Origin: Nitrospirota bacterium | GTDB lineage: Bacteria; Nitrospirota; Thermodesulfovibrionia; Thermodesulfovibrionales; UBA6898 | NCBI GenBank assembly: GCA_016217675.1 | Contig: JACRHC010000051.1 | Span: forward strand, 1 to 64,000 | Direction: 5' to 3' | DNA length: 64,000 bases | Part shown: positions 1-9,029 of the stretch, piece by piece | Position numbering within the stretch: the first letter of the stretch is position 1 | How the letters are laid out: every line of letters begins with the position of its first letter | Notes under the pieces: generated by a model | The model's database searches: none | The model's input: only the letters and a program-made list of their open reading frames with translations | Told to the model about the DNA's origin: nothing | Made by a program: the position numbers and the translations under genes

Positions 1-2
1 AA

Positions 3-179
3 ACAGTCATCTCGGCTGTCAAAGAGGCACTTGCAAACAAGATCCACAAACTTACCTATGTGCAGAGCCTGCTTATACCCTCAGGATACCAGAATAACCC
101 GGTGCATCCGCAGGATGCCGAACTCCTCAATATCGACTACGCAGGAAGGAACCTCAGCGACTATGATGACCTTATCTGA
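3..179 (+). CDS. istA: IS21-family transposase IstA, C-terminal end
   Basis: Only the last 58 codons are present; the reading frame is open from base 3 and stops at TGA 177-179. The translated tail contains NIDYAGRNLSDYDDLI, which I read as the short C-terminal tail of an IS21 transposase because istB follows directly in the usual overlapping arrangement. The catalytic DDE domain would lie upstream of the window, so activity cannot be judged. Confidence 0.7.
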   Translation, partial: TVISAVKEALANKIHKLTYVQSLLIPSGYQNNPVHPQDAELLNIDYAGRNLSDYDDLI

Positions 180-840
180 GTTATGGAAATACTTCAGGCT
201 GCTTGGTGATATGGACAGTCTATCTGATCAGGATAAGGAGTTCCTGCAGAAGTTCCTTGCAGCGCAATATCACAAAAGACAGCAAAAACGGATCACCTTG
301 CTTATGAGAAAATCCGGCATAAAAAGAATCAAACTGCTGAGCGACTTTGACTGGAAGTTTAACCCAAAACTCCCCAGAGATAAGATTATGGAGTTCATGC
401 ATACCCGGTGGTTAACGACCCCAGGCAACCTGGTAATCATCGGCCCTGCCGGAGTGGGCAAAACCCATCTGGCAACTGCCCTCTGCCACGACGCCCTCTC
501 AAAAGGACATCAGACGATGTTTCTGAGCCTCTTCGATCTGGCAGGCAAAATGGCCAAGGCCAAGACTCTTTACAGCTTTGTAGAGTTCTATGCCAAAGTC
601 CCCGTCCTCTGCCTTGATGAACTCGGCTATGCCCTGCTTACCAAAAAACAGGCTGATTGTATCTTCCAGATTATCTCGAAACGCACCGAAATCGGCACCA
701 CCATTGTTACGACGAATCTGATACCTTCTCAATGGGGTAAGGTCTTTGACTCGGTGACCGCTTCTGCAATACTCGACAGGCTGACCATGAACGGAAAGTT
801 TATCACCATAGAAGGGAGATCCTATAGAAACAGGCAATAG
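163..840 (+). CDS. istB: IS21-family transposition helper ATPase IstB
   Basis: IstB is the AAA+ ATPase that helps the IstA transposase choose targets and transpose. The Walker A motif is GPAGVGKT and the Walker B is VLCLDELG, in the order typical for DnaC-like IstB proteins. About 225 residues, slightly shorter than the usual 240-260. The frame is open further upstream to 31, but ATG 163 (or the adjacent ATG 166) is preferred because it gives the family's usual N-terminus and the normal short overlap with istA. It appears intact. Confidence 0.9.
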   Translation: MMTLSELWKYFRLLGDMDSLSDQDKEFLQKFLAAQYHKRQQKRITLLMRKSGIKRIKLLSDFDWKFNPKLPRDKIMEFMHTRWLTTPGNLVIIGPAGVGKTHLATALCHDALSKGHQTMFLSLFDLAGKMAKAKTLYSFVEFYAKVPVLCLDELGYALLTKKQADCIFQIISKRTEIGTTIVTTNLIPSQWGKVFDSVTASAILDRLTMNGKFITIEGRSYRNRQ

Positions 841-1092
841 CCACCATACAAAATATCAACAGTGGTCTTTTACTACCAGAGTACTCTACGAAGCAGCTCG
901 ACCCCAATCGAGTTGCTTGCCGCTCTCTTGCGTCCCGACCCTTACTGGCCCTGTGACACCGCCGCCATATTTAGCCCTTTTCAAACGGCACTAACAGTAT
1001 TATGCCCCTCGTGCTTAAAGCACCTACTGTTGGTTGGCAAAGAGGGGTGAGGGGAGATTTATTTGCGTGACATATAACAAATGCATTTATCG
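841..1092. other. Intergenic region after the IS element
   Basis: No convincing gene. It should contain the right end of the IS21 element and, at 1036-1060, half of a G-rich interspersed repeat that recurs in inverted orientation at 11031-11066. The short plus-strand ORFs here have no ribosome binding site and no recognisable product. Confidence 0.5.
1036..1060 (+). repeat. Half copy of a G-rich palindromic interspersed repeat
   Basis: GGCAAAGAGGGGTGAGGGGA followed by GATTT matches, with one substitution, the reverse complement of 11031-11055. There the left arm CCCCTCTTT is also present, so the full unit is a palindrome plus a GAGGGGAGATTT tail. Here the left arm is missing. Confidence 0.6.
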
Positions 1093-2578
1093 CTATTTAC
1101 TCATTGTCTGCAATTTATCAAGCAGCCGAACCATTGCCAGAGTATCAAGCGTGCAGTATTTGATCAGGCTTCTCCTGATTTCTTCGATTTCTGCCGGGTC
1201 CTTTGATGAATTCATCCGGGCGTATTCCACCATCGCCATATTGCCATTCGCAATTTCAAGCTCACTATAACTGAGCGTCGGGTCAATGACCGGCAGGACC
1301 GCCTTTATGGAATATGCACCCTTCATCTTGTAATGATAAAAAGCCCTATTTTGAAAAGGGACCATCAGATCCCGCAGATTGTCCGTGATTTTTTCTATTG
1401 CGCTCCTGAACCGAGGGAATTGCTCAGCCAGAAGATTAAGGGCGCTCTTTTCAACGGACTTTTTGTATGCAAGCACGCATGCTTTTTCAGGGATTTCCGC
1501 AAGGAGCTTCTTGAGAAGTTCCTTGCGGTGGTCGGTTCCGGGCCGTGCAAGATATTCGCTGTGATAAACCTTGCCGCCCTTTCTTTTTATGTAATGCAGC
1601 GAATACTGAAATGGGATCTTATGGGTAGGCCGCGCTTTGTCATAAATCGGGATGGGCGACTCAAATGTCTCAAAATCAAGAAAATAGAGCGGATACCAGA
1701 GGGTGCTGATGAATTCCCTGATCGCCTTCTTGTCTATTATCTTTTTCTTCTTCAGAAACGCCTCTAACTGCAGCCGCTGATCTTTATTGAGGCTTTCGGC
1801 AGGCACGTCTGCAAGATGAACGATGCCGCTTTCATAAAGCTTATACTTATCGATCCCTTTTCCTCTGAGCGAAATGACAGAATATTCCGGCAGATCCTTC
1901 CAGCAGTGGCCTTTGAAATCGCACAGATATGGTTTCTCGCAATATTTCCCCAAGGGAATGTCAGGCATCTTCGCTGCAAGCATCGCCTTAAGCTTTGGTA
2001 TCTGCTCGCCGACAAACTTCTGCTGTCCAAGAACTCTGTCGGTTACATCCTCAGATATAAAGAGTTTTTTGATTTCAAGTGCGCCTTTTTTGATGTAAGC
2101 CTTATTGAGGAGAACGACATAAGCCCTATCAAGTTTGATGCCCGCGCCCTTAAGCACATAATACTGAAGGGCCGTGTCCTTAATATATACGTCGTCGAGC
2201 TTTGTTGAGTTCTTAACCTCATAAATATTCCAGCCCTTTTTACCCTTATTCAGGATATCGACTTTGACGAAAACGCCCTCATGCTCAAACGAGGCCTCGT
2301 ATATCGTCTTTCTGCCCTTCCTAATCGCGCTCTTTGTCGCCTCTATCTTGTGCGGCGTAGTCAGCGCTATAAGGAATTTCGATGCCGCCCGGAAAGAGCT
2401 CCTGCGCCCTCCTGCCGATTTCAATCCCGGCCTCAAATCGGGCCTGCAGCGCAGGTGACACCTCATCTTTAAGTTCAGGATGGTATTTATGGAGATACAA
2501 CGACTTGTGGCAGTTCAATCCCCTGACAAAAAGGGATTTACTCAGAAAGCTTCTTTCTTTTTTTTCGGCCTTGCTCAT
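1093..2578 (-). pseudogene. DUF2779-family nuclease-like protein, frameshifted
   Basis: The N-terminal part (ATG 2578, about 75 codons, with SLFVRGLNCHKSLYLHKYHP) and the C-terminal part (about 420 codons) lie in different frames that join near 2345-2370. The first frame reads through GGIEIPY and then loses homology; the second takes up at TTPHKIEAT, so one base appears inserted. The whole has the layout of DUF2779 proteins: an N-terminal Cas4/RecB-like part with YEASFEHEGVFVKVDIL, a cysteine cluster (CEKPYLCDFKGHC) and a C-terminal RNase H-like fold beginning YFLDFET. A real mutation, an assembly error or slippage could explain the break. Biological role unknown; it sits at the edge of a defence-like region. 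Confidence 0.7.
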
Positions 2579-2590
2579 GTTTTGACCTTG

Positions 2591-4093
2591 TCAACTTTTC
2601 GTATCTTTTTTAGCAAAACTCACTAATTCCTTATATGTGTCTATCGGATGGGCCTTATTCCAATCTTTGAGACGCCTCAAGTATTCTTCGATATTTTTCT
2701 TATTTTTCCGTCGTCGTGCTATTGACTCTGGTGTCATTCTGTATTCGGATATTTCGCGTGCCGATTTTTTTCTGTTGCATGATATGTGTGCTGCCAGCGT
2801 GTTATTCAAGCCAGTATCGTGACCCTTCTTGTGCGATTTTATGTGATCTGATTCGCATTTATTTAAGCTCTTAATCTTGCCATAACATAGATAGCAGATT
2901 GGTATATTTCTGTATAATGTTTCTTTTTCCTGAGCAGAAATTGACCTTTTCAATTTGTCAGTATAGTCACCAAAGAATGGCAAAATAAAAGATTTCTCAA
3001 AGACCTTCATTGCTTTTCTTATCTTATTTAATTTGTCTGTGCCAGATCCAGATACATAACTAACAAACTCGTTATTTTCGAGCAACTTTATGAATCCTTT
3101 GCGTGTAGCGGTAATGTCAATTTTACTAAACTGATTCTCATTATATTTAGGCAAATAAAACGCGAACAGATGAAAAAGACCCTGATTGATTTTCCCAGAA
3201 AATATGAACTTGCCAATGTCTGACGTTTTCAACGGCTGACTTGCGTCATCCTTCAGCAGCTGGAAATAACTATCAAAATTACTCTTATCAAATATCCTCT
3301 TCATCCGCCTAATAAACAATCGATATTTATTGCTTGCTTCTCTAATGTTAATGCGTTTAATCAATTCAAAATCATCAAGCAATGAAGAAACTTTATTTTC
3401 CCCGTAAGCTTTTTCATTGATTACAAAAAATCTGAGAACGAATTCTTCCGCCTCCATCCTCTTGTAATCTGTTTTTATTAATTCTTTAAGCTTCTTGGCG
3501 CTACTTTTGAGTTTCTTGTTGAGCTCAGGCAGTTCAGATTGAAATAGGCAATTTCTAATTTCCTGCCGCTTAAGGGGGTAGGCCCCTTTGTTCAGAGCTT
3601 GAAATATTTCATATTTGGTTTTTAGGTTTAAATTATTATTGGGAATCTCAATGCAATATATATATCGCTGATGTCTTATAATTCTTTTAATCTCTGGCTC
3701 TTCGATTTTGTTATTCGAGCTATCTTTGAGTTCTGCCTTTTTGATAACTTTTTTTCTCAAATGCTTATCAACGTTGTTTTCATTTAAATAACCGAGTATG
3801 GTAGTAAGTCTTTGTTGACCATCTATGACTTCTAACTTCCCATTCTTATATTTAGCAAAATATATCGCAGGAATTGGAATGTTCCGGTATATGGACTTGA
3901 TTAAGTCCTTCTGCTTTTTACTTTCCCATACAAAGCCCCTCTGAAAATCTGGCTGTAATTTTATTTTCTTCCTCATTTTCTGAAGCACGTCAATTGACCA
4001 CTTAGATGGCTCAGGAATACTTAATTGCGTAACAACAGGATCATATTGTGGCTCTTCATTTTCTAAATCAGATGACAACAATTTTATCTTCAT
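2591..4093 (-). CDS. DUF262 plus HNH nuclease protein, GmrSD-like
   Basis: A 500-residue protein. The N-terminal DUF262 domain has the diagnostic DGQQRLTT motif near residue 93 after FQRGFVW, and is ParB-like and thought to bind or hydrolyse nucleotides. The C-terminal HNH domain shows a CxxC (CYLC), then CESDHIKS, then HISCNRKK. Fused DUF262-HNH proteins resemble the type IV restriction enzyme GmrSD and BrxU, which cut modified phage DNA. It is the first of several minus-strand nuclease-like genes here. Codon use is noticeably AT-rich compared with the housekeeping genes to the right, suggesting recent transfer. Antiphage role is inferred. Confidence 0.85.
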   Translation of the reverse strand: MKIKLLSSDLENEEPQYDPVVTQLSIPEPSKWSIDVLQKMRKKIKLQPDFQRGFVWESKKQKDLIKSIYRNIPIPAIYFAKYKNGKLEVIDGQQRLTTILGYLNENNVDKHLRKKVIKKAELKDSSNNKIEEPEIKRIIRHQRYIYCIEIPNNNLNLKTKYEIFQALNKGAYPLKRQEIRNCLFQSELPELNKKLKSSAKKLKELIKTDYKRMEAEEFVLRFFVINEKAYGENKVSSLLDDFELIKRINIREASNKYRLFIRRMKRIFDKSNFDSYFQLLKDDASQPLKTSDIGKFIFSGKINQGLFHLFAFYLPKYNENQFSKIDITATRKGFIKLLENNEFVSYVSGSGTDKLNKIRKAMKVFEKSFILPFFGDYTDKLKRSISAQEKETLYRNIPICYLCYGKIKSLNKCESDHIKSHKKGHDTGLNNTLAAHISCNRKKSAREISEYRMTPESIARRRKNKKNIEEYLRRLKDWNKAHPIDTYKELVSFAKKDTKS

Positions 4094-4177
4094 ATATGCT
4101 CATTCCTCCATTATTTCTCTGCAGCAGAGACCCCAGAATGTATTACTTGGCCATAGCTTTATGCAACGAGGCTCACA

Positions 4178-5527
4178 CTATCCTGCAATTCGATATCTTG
4201 TCTTTTTTTGCGATGAATCCTTGACAACTCTCCCATCTTTTATGAGCTCGTTTACCTGCACGTAATAGCTTCGCCCACCTATAATTGTTACAATTTCCTT
4301 CATTGTTGTAGCACCTTTTTTGATTACTTCGTATACTTTATCTTTATTCGTTTGCCGCGCAAACTTCGCCTTTGTTGTATCCCTCTCCAACACCGCCTGC
4401 AACTCATTACAAAAAGTCTTCACAATCGGTTGGGTTCCAAGCATTTGTTCCACTCTTTGGATACGTCCCTCATAAAGCGCCATCTCCCAATTGCCAGAAA
4501 TATTATACAACTTGGAGATTTCGCTATCGCTGAGTGTTCGATTCCATACATCTTTCCAAGTATCCATAAGATCTACGCCTGTTATCGATAGGTCGCCAAA
4601 GCGAACTGCAGTTGTATTGCCTTTGGCGACCCAACTCCTGCAAATTATGTCATCCAAAGACTTCCGGGCATTGTATGCTTCAATAATTTGAGCTTCTGTT
4701 TTATATCGCCCATTGTTTGAAAAGCAGAACGAACCAGACTTGAACATTTCCATGAAAGTGGGGGCGTTCTCCATCCAATTTGATAAGGTTCGTAACGATT
4801 CCACCGTTACGGCAGTATAGGGAAATTTTACATGGCGATATCCTTCAAAAAAATCCCGAAATGCCATTTCATCCATGTTTTCAATTGCTTCGATAATAGC
4901 GGCATTCAGTACCTGTTCATGCTCTTTCCCTGCTGCCTCTATTAACTGCATGCCGGTATATGGATTAATATTTTTTGCCCAAGATAGAAATGTCTTCCGG
5001 TCGTCACTGTTAATGTGAGGCTTTGAAGGTAATCCCATCTGCCTTATTTTTGGATCATTTGGTAATTCATTTGCGCTATTGATACCTTGAGGAGCCATCA
5101 CTTTTTTCGCTTGAGGCTCCGTTCTTGAGCGATTTAGTAGCTCCATTATTTTAGAATGACCCGCTTGCGACGCAATAATGAAAGCTGTTAAGCCGTCATG
5201 ATCGCAGACATTAATATTTGCACCATGCCTAATCAGTATTGACGCTGTACTAACGTAGCCTTCACGACTTGCTCTCATCAGCGGTGTCCAGCCATCAGAT
5301 CCTATAGTGTCAATGTCAGCTCCGCGATCCAGAATTGCATTAATAATATCGGAATGTTCGATAAATCCAGCAGCGAAATTTAATGCATCCAATCCGCTAT
5401 CTGGTTCTACCAAGGAAATGTCAGGATTTATGTCAAGCACATATGTCAGAATATCTACAGAAGATAGTTTAATTGACGAAATAATAGGTGGGGTTGTATT
5501 GTCATTCACGCCTTTCTTTGTTACCAT
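4178..5527 (-). CDS. Ankyrin-repeat protein with C-terminal winged helix
   Basis: 449 residues. Three ankyrin repeats lie at about 45-74, 78-107 and 111-133 (for example DGWTPLMRASREGYVSTASILI). The middle is unassigned. The last 60 residues (NKDKVYEVIKKGATTMKEIV onward) look like a winged-helix DNA-binding domain. ATG 5527 is supported by GGAGG nine bases upstream. It is followed upstream on the same strand by a caspase-like gene and a PD-(D/E)XK gene with short gaps, so the three may act together. Ankyrin repeats would serve for protein binding. No known family is recognised for the whole protein. Confidence 0.75.
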   Translation of the reverse strand: MVTKKGVNDNTTPPIISSIKLSSVDILTYVLDINPDISLVEPDSGLDALNFAAGFIEHSDIINAILDRGADIDTIGSDGWTPLMRASREGYVSTASILIRHGANINVCDHDGLTAFIIASQAGHSKIMELLNRSRTEPQAKKVMAPQGINSANELPNDPKIRQMGLPSKPHINSDDRKTFLSWAKNINPYTGMQLIEAAGKEHEQVLNAAIIEAIENMDEMAFRDFFEGYRHVKFPYTAVTVESLRTLSNWMENAPTFMEMFKSGSFCFSNNGRYKTEAQIIEAYNARKSLDDIICRSWVAKGNTTAVRFGDLSITGVDLMDTWKDVWNRTLSDSEISKLYNISGNWEMALYEGRIQRVEQMLGTQPIVKTFCNELQAVLERDTTKAKFARQTNKDKVYEVIKKGATTMKEIVTIIGGRSYYVQVNELIKDGRVVKDSSQKKTRYRIAG

Positions 5528-5629
5528 GTTTTTGCGCCTCCAATCTTGTCCAAGATCAGCCAGTAATTTATGTAGTCATAGTATCCTGTTAATCCCTCAT
5601 TTCTGCAAGGATACATGGCAGCAGCGGAG

Positions 5630-6229
5630 TCAGTCACTATCCCCTGGCTCACGCCAAAGCGACCAGATCGCATCTCCACGCCGATACTGAAACCGAAAGC
5701 CAAGGATTTCAGCCAGACCTACATCCATAACTTTCTCGGCACGGGTATGAAACTTAAAACCCCCTCTATGCGGATTGGCGATGTGATGCCAGAGCATAAT
5801 ATCAAAGAGAGTCGAATCGAGCCAGTCAACGGCCTGATTGTATCCTGCAGCCCACGTAAGATGTTTTGCCTGCTTAAGCAAAAGCGAGAGATTGTTTTCT
5901 GTGCCAAACAAACAGGAGCCGAAGTGAACGCATTTTATATCCTTGGTTTTCTTAATCGTATCTATTATAGTGCTGCAATTGATATCACGCTGCAGTCCCT
6001 GAATACGGCCATTGCTTCCATGTGAGGCGATATACAGCAGCTTTGACTTAACAGGCTCTTTATTGAATACCTCAATCCAGTGCATAAACGAGTCTCGGTC
6101 TGAGAAAATCTGATGATACGCACGCAAATTCATCACCTTCGCAAACTCGCTCACAAAAGGCCATACGGATTTTGATTCTACTGATTCTGAGTCCCACGGT
6201 GATTCCAAAACCAAGATTGACTTAAACAA
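5630..6229 (-). CDS. Small caspase-like (C14/CHAT-type) protein
   Basis: 199 residues. LLYIASHGSNGRI (His70) followed by IKCVHFGSCLFGT (Cys106) is the spacing and context of a caspase/CHAT His-Cys dyad: a strand ending in HG, then a strand ending in SC. The start is TTG 6229, chosen because AGGAGG lies five bases upstream; there is no ATG in a suitable place. No sensor domain is fused, so activation would need a partner, perhaps the neighbouring ankyrin protein. Proteolysis is inferred from the motif pair only. Confidence 0.65.
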   Translation of the reverse strand: MFKSILVLESPWDSESVESKSVWPFVSEFAKVMNLRAYHQIFSDRDSFMHWIEVFNKEPVKSKLLYIASHGSNGRIQGLQRDINCSTIIDTIKKTKDIKCVHFGSCLFGTENNLSLLLKQAKHLTWAAGYNQAVDWLDSTLFDIMLWHHIANPHRGGFKFHTRAEKVMDVGLAEILGFRFQYRRGDAIWSLWREPGDSD

Positions 6230-6265
6230 TGCGACCTCCTTTTTAATGCAGTTACCCTCTCCGGG

Positions 6266-7177
6266 CTAACTGCTTTGGCCCCAATCATGGTGATCTCTTT
6301 CAGTGTTTATTCCTATTGCTTTAAGAAAGCGGCCCCGGAAATGATAATAAGTAGGTGAATACTGTGATGCTGATATTTCTATCACATCGGTCGAAGAATA
6401 CTCAGCGATTTTGTATTGAGCAGCCTTTGAGGTCTTTTTATTTATGTTGTCATAAACATCCTTTGCAAGAGGCAGAACAAGAATGCCTATCCCGTATATT
6501 TCAGCATATTGCTTCAAATCGGAATCAATTTTGTTAAGCATTTCCTCTGGATATGCGAAAGCAAAATACGGTCTATTTGAAAATCTTTTATGGGCTACTG
6601 ATTCAAATATCCAGTACTTCCAATTATCCGGAGATGATTTCACCTCGATAGTAACAAATTCAATATCAGTAGCCTTGCCAAACGTTTCATGAATCTTGAT
6701 TCCCGTAATATCAGGATTGCCCCATGTTCCCAAATCCTGATTTCGCGCGCTGGAGGTATCGCGGACTTTAGAAAAACCATGAGTGAAAAGCCATTCTACA
6801 AATATTGGATATAACAGCTTTTCCTTTTCTATTTTCCCTTTTTCTTCAGTTGCAGCTTCAGCTTCATTATCGTCCTGAATAGAGGATAAGTCTTTCGTCA
6901 AATAATAGCCCTGCCTTCGACCAAGACAGTTGATTTTTGACGTATTGGAACGCACTAAGCCTGATAGGGTGGCGTGAAACGTACTCTCAGGAATACTGTG
7001 TTCCTTAAAATCCTTATTTGCCTGGGCAAATATGTCCTTACCGAATATACTTTTTTCTGCGGCAAATGCTTTCTTGCCCTCCAAAATGCGAGTTACAATA
7101 TGATCGACTTGCTGAGGTCTATCCCATGCAGTGAACTCCGCAGGAAGTGTACCTTTCTTCTTGTTCTTTCTTATCAT
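6266..7177 (-). CDS. Winged-helix plus PD-(D/E)XK nuclease-like protein
   Basis: 303 residues. Residues 20-95 resemble a winged helix (ending in GRRQGYYLTKD). From about 118 a restriction-endonuclease-like core follows: a helix with E118-P124, then GNPDITG (Asp156) and FVTIEVKSS (Glu178, Lys180), which together make a PD-(D/E)XK signature. The start ATG 7177 has AAGGAG six bases upstream. It lies 36 bases upstream of the caspase-like gene on the same strand. A DNA-cleaving or DNA-end-sensing role is inferred; I do not recognise a named family. Confidence 0.7.
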   Translation of the reverse strand: MIRKNKKKGTLPAEFTAWDRPQQVDHIVTRILEGKKAFAAEKSIFGKDIFAQANKDFKEHSIPESTFHATLSGLVRSNTSKINCLGRRQGYYLTKDLSSIQDDNEAEAATEEKGKIEKEKLLYPIFVEWLFTHGFSKVRDTSSARNQDLGTWGNPDITGIKIHETFGKATDIEFVTIEVKSSPDNWKYWIFESVAHKRFSNRPYFAFAYPEEMLNKIDSDLKQYAEIYGIGILVLPLAKDVYDNINKKTSKAAQYKIAEYSSTDVIEISASQYSPTYYHFRGRFLKAIGINTERDHHDWGQSS

Positions 7178-7245
7178 CAGGTTCTCCTTGTTTTATGCCT
7201 CATATTTATTCCGTATCCCACAAGCAGCGTTTGCCGCCCTTTCCC

Positions 7246-8055
7246 TCACTTCTTCAGCCTCACATCAACCTTCTCTGTCTTCTCAGTGATCTGGATATCG
7301 AGCTTTTTCGCAGGGCAATACGCAGGATACTCGCACCAATCACAGAGATTGCTTTCCCTTGGCTTGAACTGATCGTCGCGCTCAATATCCCTGATAAGTG
7401 AGATGACCTGCTTCTTCATGTCTTTGAGCTGCGCCTCAGTCCTCACAGAGGTCATCTCCTTATCATGGAGTAGGTAATGCCAGACAAGCAGGACATCCTT
7501 TACATCAGGGAACATCGCTTTGATGCCGATCTGATAGAGGGCAAGCTGGAGATCACTATCGAGCTTTTCCTGATTGGGCAGGAAGCCAGAAGTCCTATAA
7601 TCGTGGATCTCATATACACCTTCGGCAGACCTGCTCAGGCGATCAATATAGCCCTTAATCTTAAAGTCACCGACTTTGAATTCCATGGCAAATTCTGTTG
7701 ACAGCGTCCTTGCCTGATCAAAGGGCTGGTAATGCTTCCAATAGTTCTTAAGCGCTCTGAGGCCGGTTTCAAAATAGTATTTTCGGGTATGCCCCTTTTT
7801 CCTGATCGCTATATTGTCATACCAATTCGCCTGCCAACGCTCACGATAGTAAGCAAGCAGTTCATCCTGAGAATTCTCTTTGGAAAGAAGCAGCTCCTTG
7901 TACAGTTTTTCAAGTGCCTCGTGGACCCTTTGCCCAAGAAAGGCTTCTATGCCCTCCTTGCTGCCGGGGGGCTTGATCCGGTCAAGATACCGAAGCTTAT
8001 AATGCTGCGGGCAGTTCTCGTATGCTGCGATTCTGCTTTGAGAAAAGTCTTTCAT
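7246..8055 (-). CDS. PD-(D/E)XK exonuclease, Cas4/RecB/AddB-like
   Basis: 269 residues. N-terminal SRIAAYENCPQHYKLRYLD is the classical start of Cas4/RecB C-terminal nucleases. The core motif appears as KGYIDRLS then YEIHDYRTS, where the usual catalytic Lys of DYKTG is Arg. The C-terminus has CDWCEYPAYC which, with the N-terminal Cys, gives the four cysteines of the iron-sulphur cluster of this family. The frame is open to 8232, but ATG 8055 has GGAG just upstream and gives the normal N-terminus. The Lys-to-Arg change may weaken cleavage. Confidence 0.85.
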   Translation of the reverse strand: MKDFSQSRIAAYENCPQHYKLRYLDRIKPPGSKEGIEAFLGQRVHEALEKLYKELLLSKENSQDELLAYYRERWQANWYDNIAIRKKGHTRKYYFETGLRALKNYWKHYQPFDQARTLSTEFAMEFKVGDFKIKGYIDRLSRSAEGVYEIHDYRTSGFLPNQEKLDSDLQLALYQIGIKAMFPDVKDVLLVWHYLLHDKEMTSVRTEAQLKDMKKQVISLIRDIERDDQFKPRESNLCDWCEYPAYCPAKKLDIQITEKTEKVDVRLKK

Positions 8056-8104
8056 AGTGCTCCGTTGTATGCAGGTCAGGCATATCTTGCCCTTTGTGCC
8101 GAGT

Positions 8105-8887
8105 TTAATAGTTATCCTTAAACCCCACGAAGTGAGGATAAAACAGGACATGCTTGAGGTTGATGTCCTTGACAGGGGTCCTCTCATAAGAAACCCTATA
8201 ACCCCCTTCGTATCGCCAATCACCCCTCGCAAAGAAGTTCCAGCCGTCTTTTTTCAAAATACTCTTTAACTGTCCGAGGGTGTTAAACTCTATGGGATAA
8301 ATGGTCCGGCTGATTGGGCCTTCTTCGCAGGCCTGTATGCAATAGAGGGGCTTTATCTTCAGATATTCACCGAGTGTATGGATATCTTTAAAAACTGGTG
8401 TGGTGTGGCCGGGATTGCATCTGCGAACTTCCTTAATGCGCTGTTTTTCAATTCTTGGACTTAAGCGAACTAATACAAATTCTCTATGCTTCAACGAACA
8501 ATGCAGGGACTCATCAATAGACCTTGCGCAGGATACCCCTATCTCGTCTCTATAATAGTCCTGCTTAATTTTGTATAATTGCCCTAAGCCATCTGAGGTT
8601 ATTTCATGCGAGTAAGACATACCACCAGAGCCCATGCCATCGAATTCAAAGCCTTTTTCCCCTTTGCAACCGAATCCGAGAAAGTTTCTGTGCAGCCACT
8701 CCTTACCATAAGCCTCTTCGATAACAGCATCAGCGTGAGGGCCGCCCCAATATCCAATGACATAAAGCAGGGTAACATCTGGCTTCGGCAGGTATTCAAG
8801 GAGAATCCTCTGATGGTTTATGGTTTTGCCCTTGAGATTCTCAATCAGTGCTCTTCTTTGATCGCCTGACCCAAGATATACGTGCAT
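8105..8887 (-). CDS. Protein of unknown function
   Basis: 260 residues, not recognised. It is mixed alpha/beta, with a glycine-rich stretch (GFEFDGMGSGGMSYSHE) and several Cys and Tyr residues, no signal peptide and no membrane segment. ATG 8887 is well supported by GGAGGG seven bases upstream. The stop is 49 bases from the start of the Cas4-like nuclease on the same strand, so the two are probably co-transcribed. Its context suggests an accessory or defence role, but nothing in the sequence shows a reaction. Confidence 0.7.
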   Translation of the reverse strand: MHVYLGSGDQRRALIENLKGKTINHQRILLEYLPKPDVTLLYVIGYWGGPHADAVIEEAYGKEWLHRNFLGFGCKGEKGFEFDGMGSGGMSYSHEITSDGLGQLYKIKQDYYRDEIGVSCARSIDESLHCSLKHREFVLVRLSPRIEKQRIKEVRRCNPGHTTPVFKDIHTLGEYLKIKPLYCIQACEEGPISRTIYPIEFNTLGQLKSILKKDGWNFFARGDWRYEGGYRVSYERTPVKDINLKHVLFYPHFVGFKDNY

Positions 8888-8972
8888 GCTGTTTCCCTCC
8901 GCCTATGAAGTTTCTGTAGTCCGGGGATTGCCATCAGCGGCAATGCCCTCTACATTAAAGATAACAAAGGGG

Positions 8973-8999
8973 ACTGACAGCAGGCTGTCAGGGGGGGGG
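8973..8999 (-). terminator. Hairpin next to a poly-G tract, possible terminator of the PIN toxin gene
   Basis: CTGACAG CAGG CTGTCAG at 8973-8990 forms a seven-pair stem and is followed by nine G residues at 8991-8999. It lies 31 bases beyond the stop of the minus-strand PIN gene. On the minus strand the hairpin is followed by TCCCCTTTG rather than a clean T run, so termination is uncertain. Confidence 0.35.
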
Positions 9000-9029
9000 A
9001 TTTATTTTAACAGGGGAATACGGACTTTC

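Larger units (their letters stand above)
1..840 (+). mobile_element. IS21-family insertion sequence, right part only
   Basis: The window opens inside the transposase gene of an IS21-type element: the end of istA is followed by an overlapping istB, the standard two-gene layout of this family. The left end lies outside the window. I could not identify the right terminal inverted repeat with confidence; 841-1092 holds no gene and probably contains it. The element borders the defence-like gene group that follows. Confidence 0.8.

Noticed and set aside
31-162. N-terminal extension of the istB frame
   Set aside because: It overlaps the end of istA in another frame, and the family N-terminus begins at 163 or 166.
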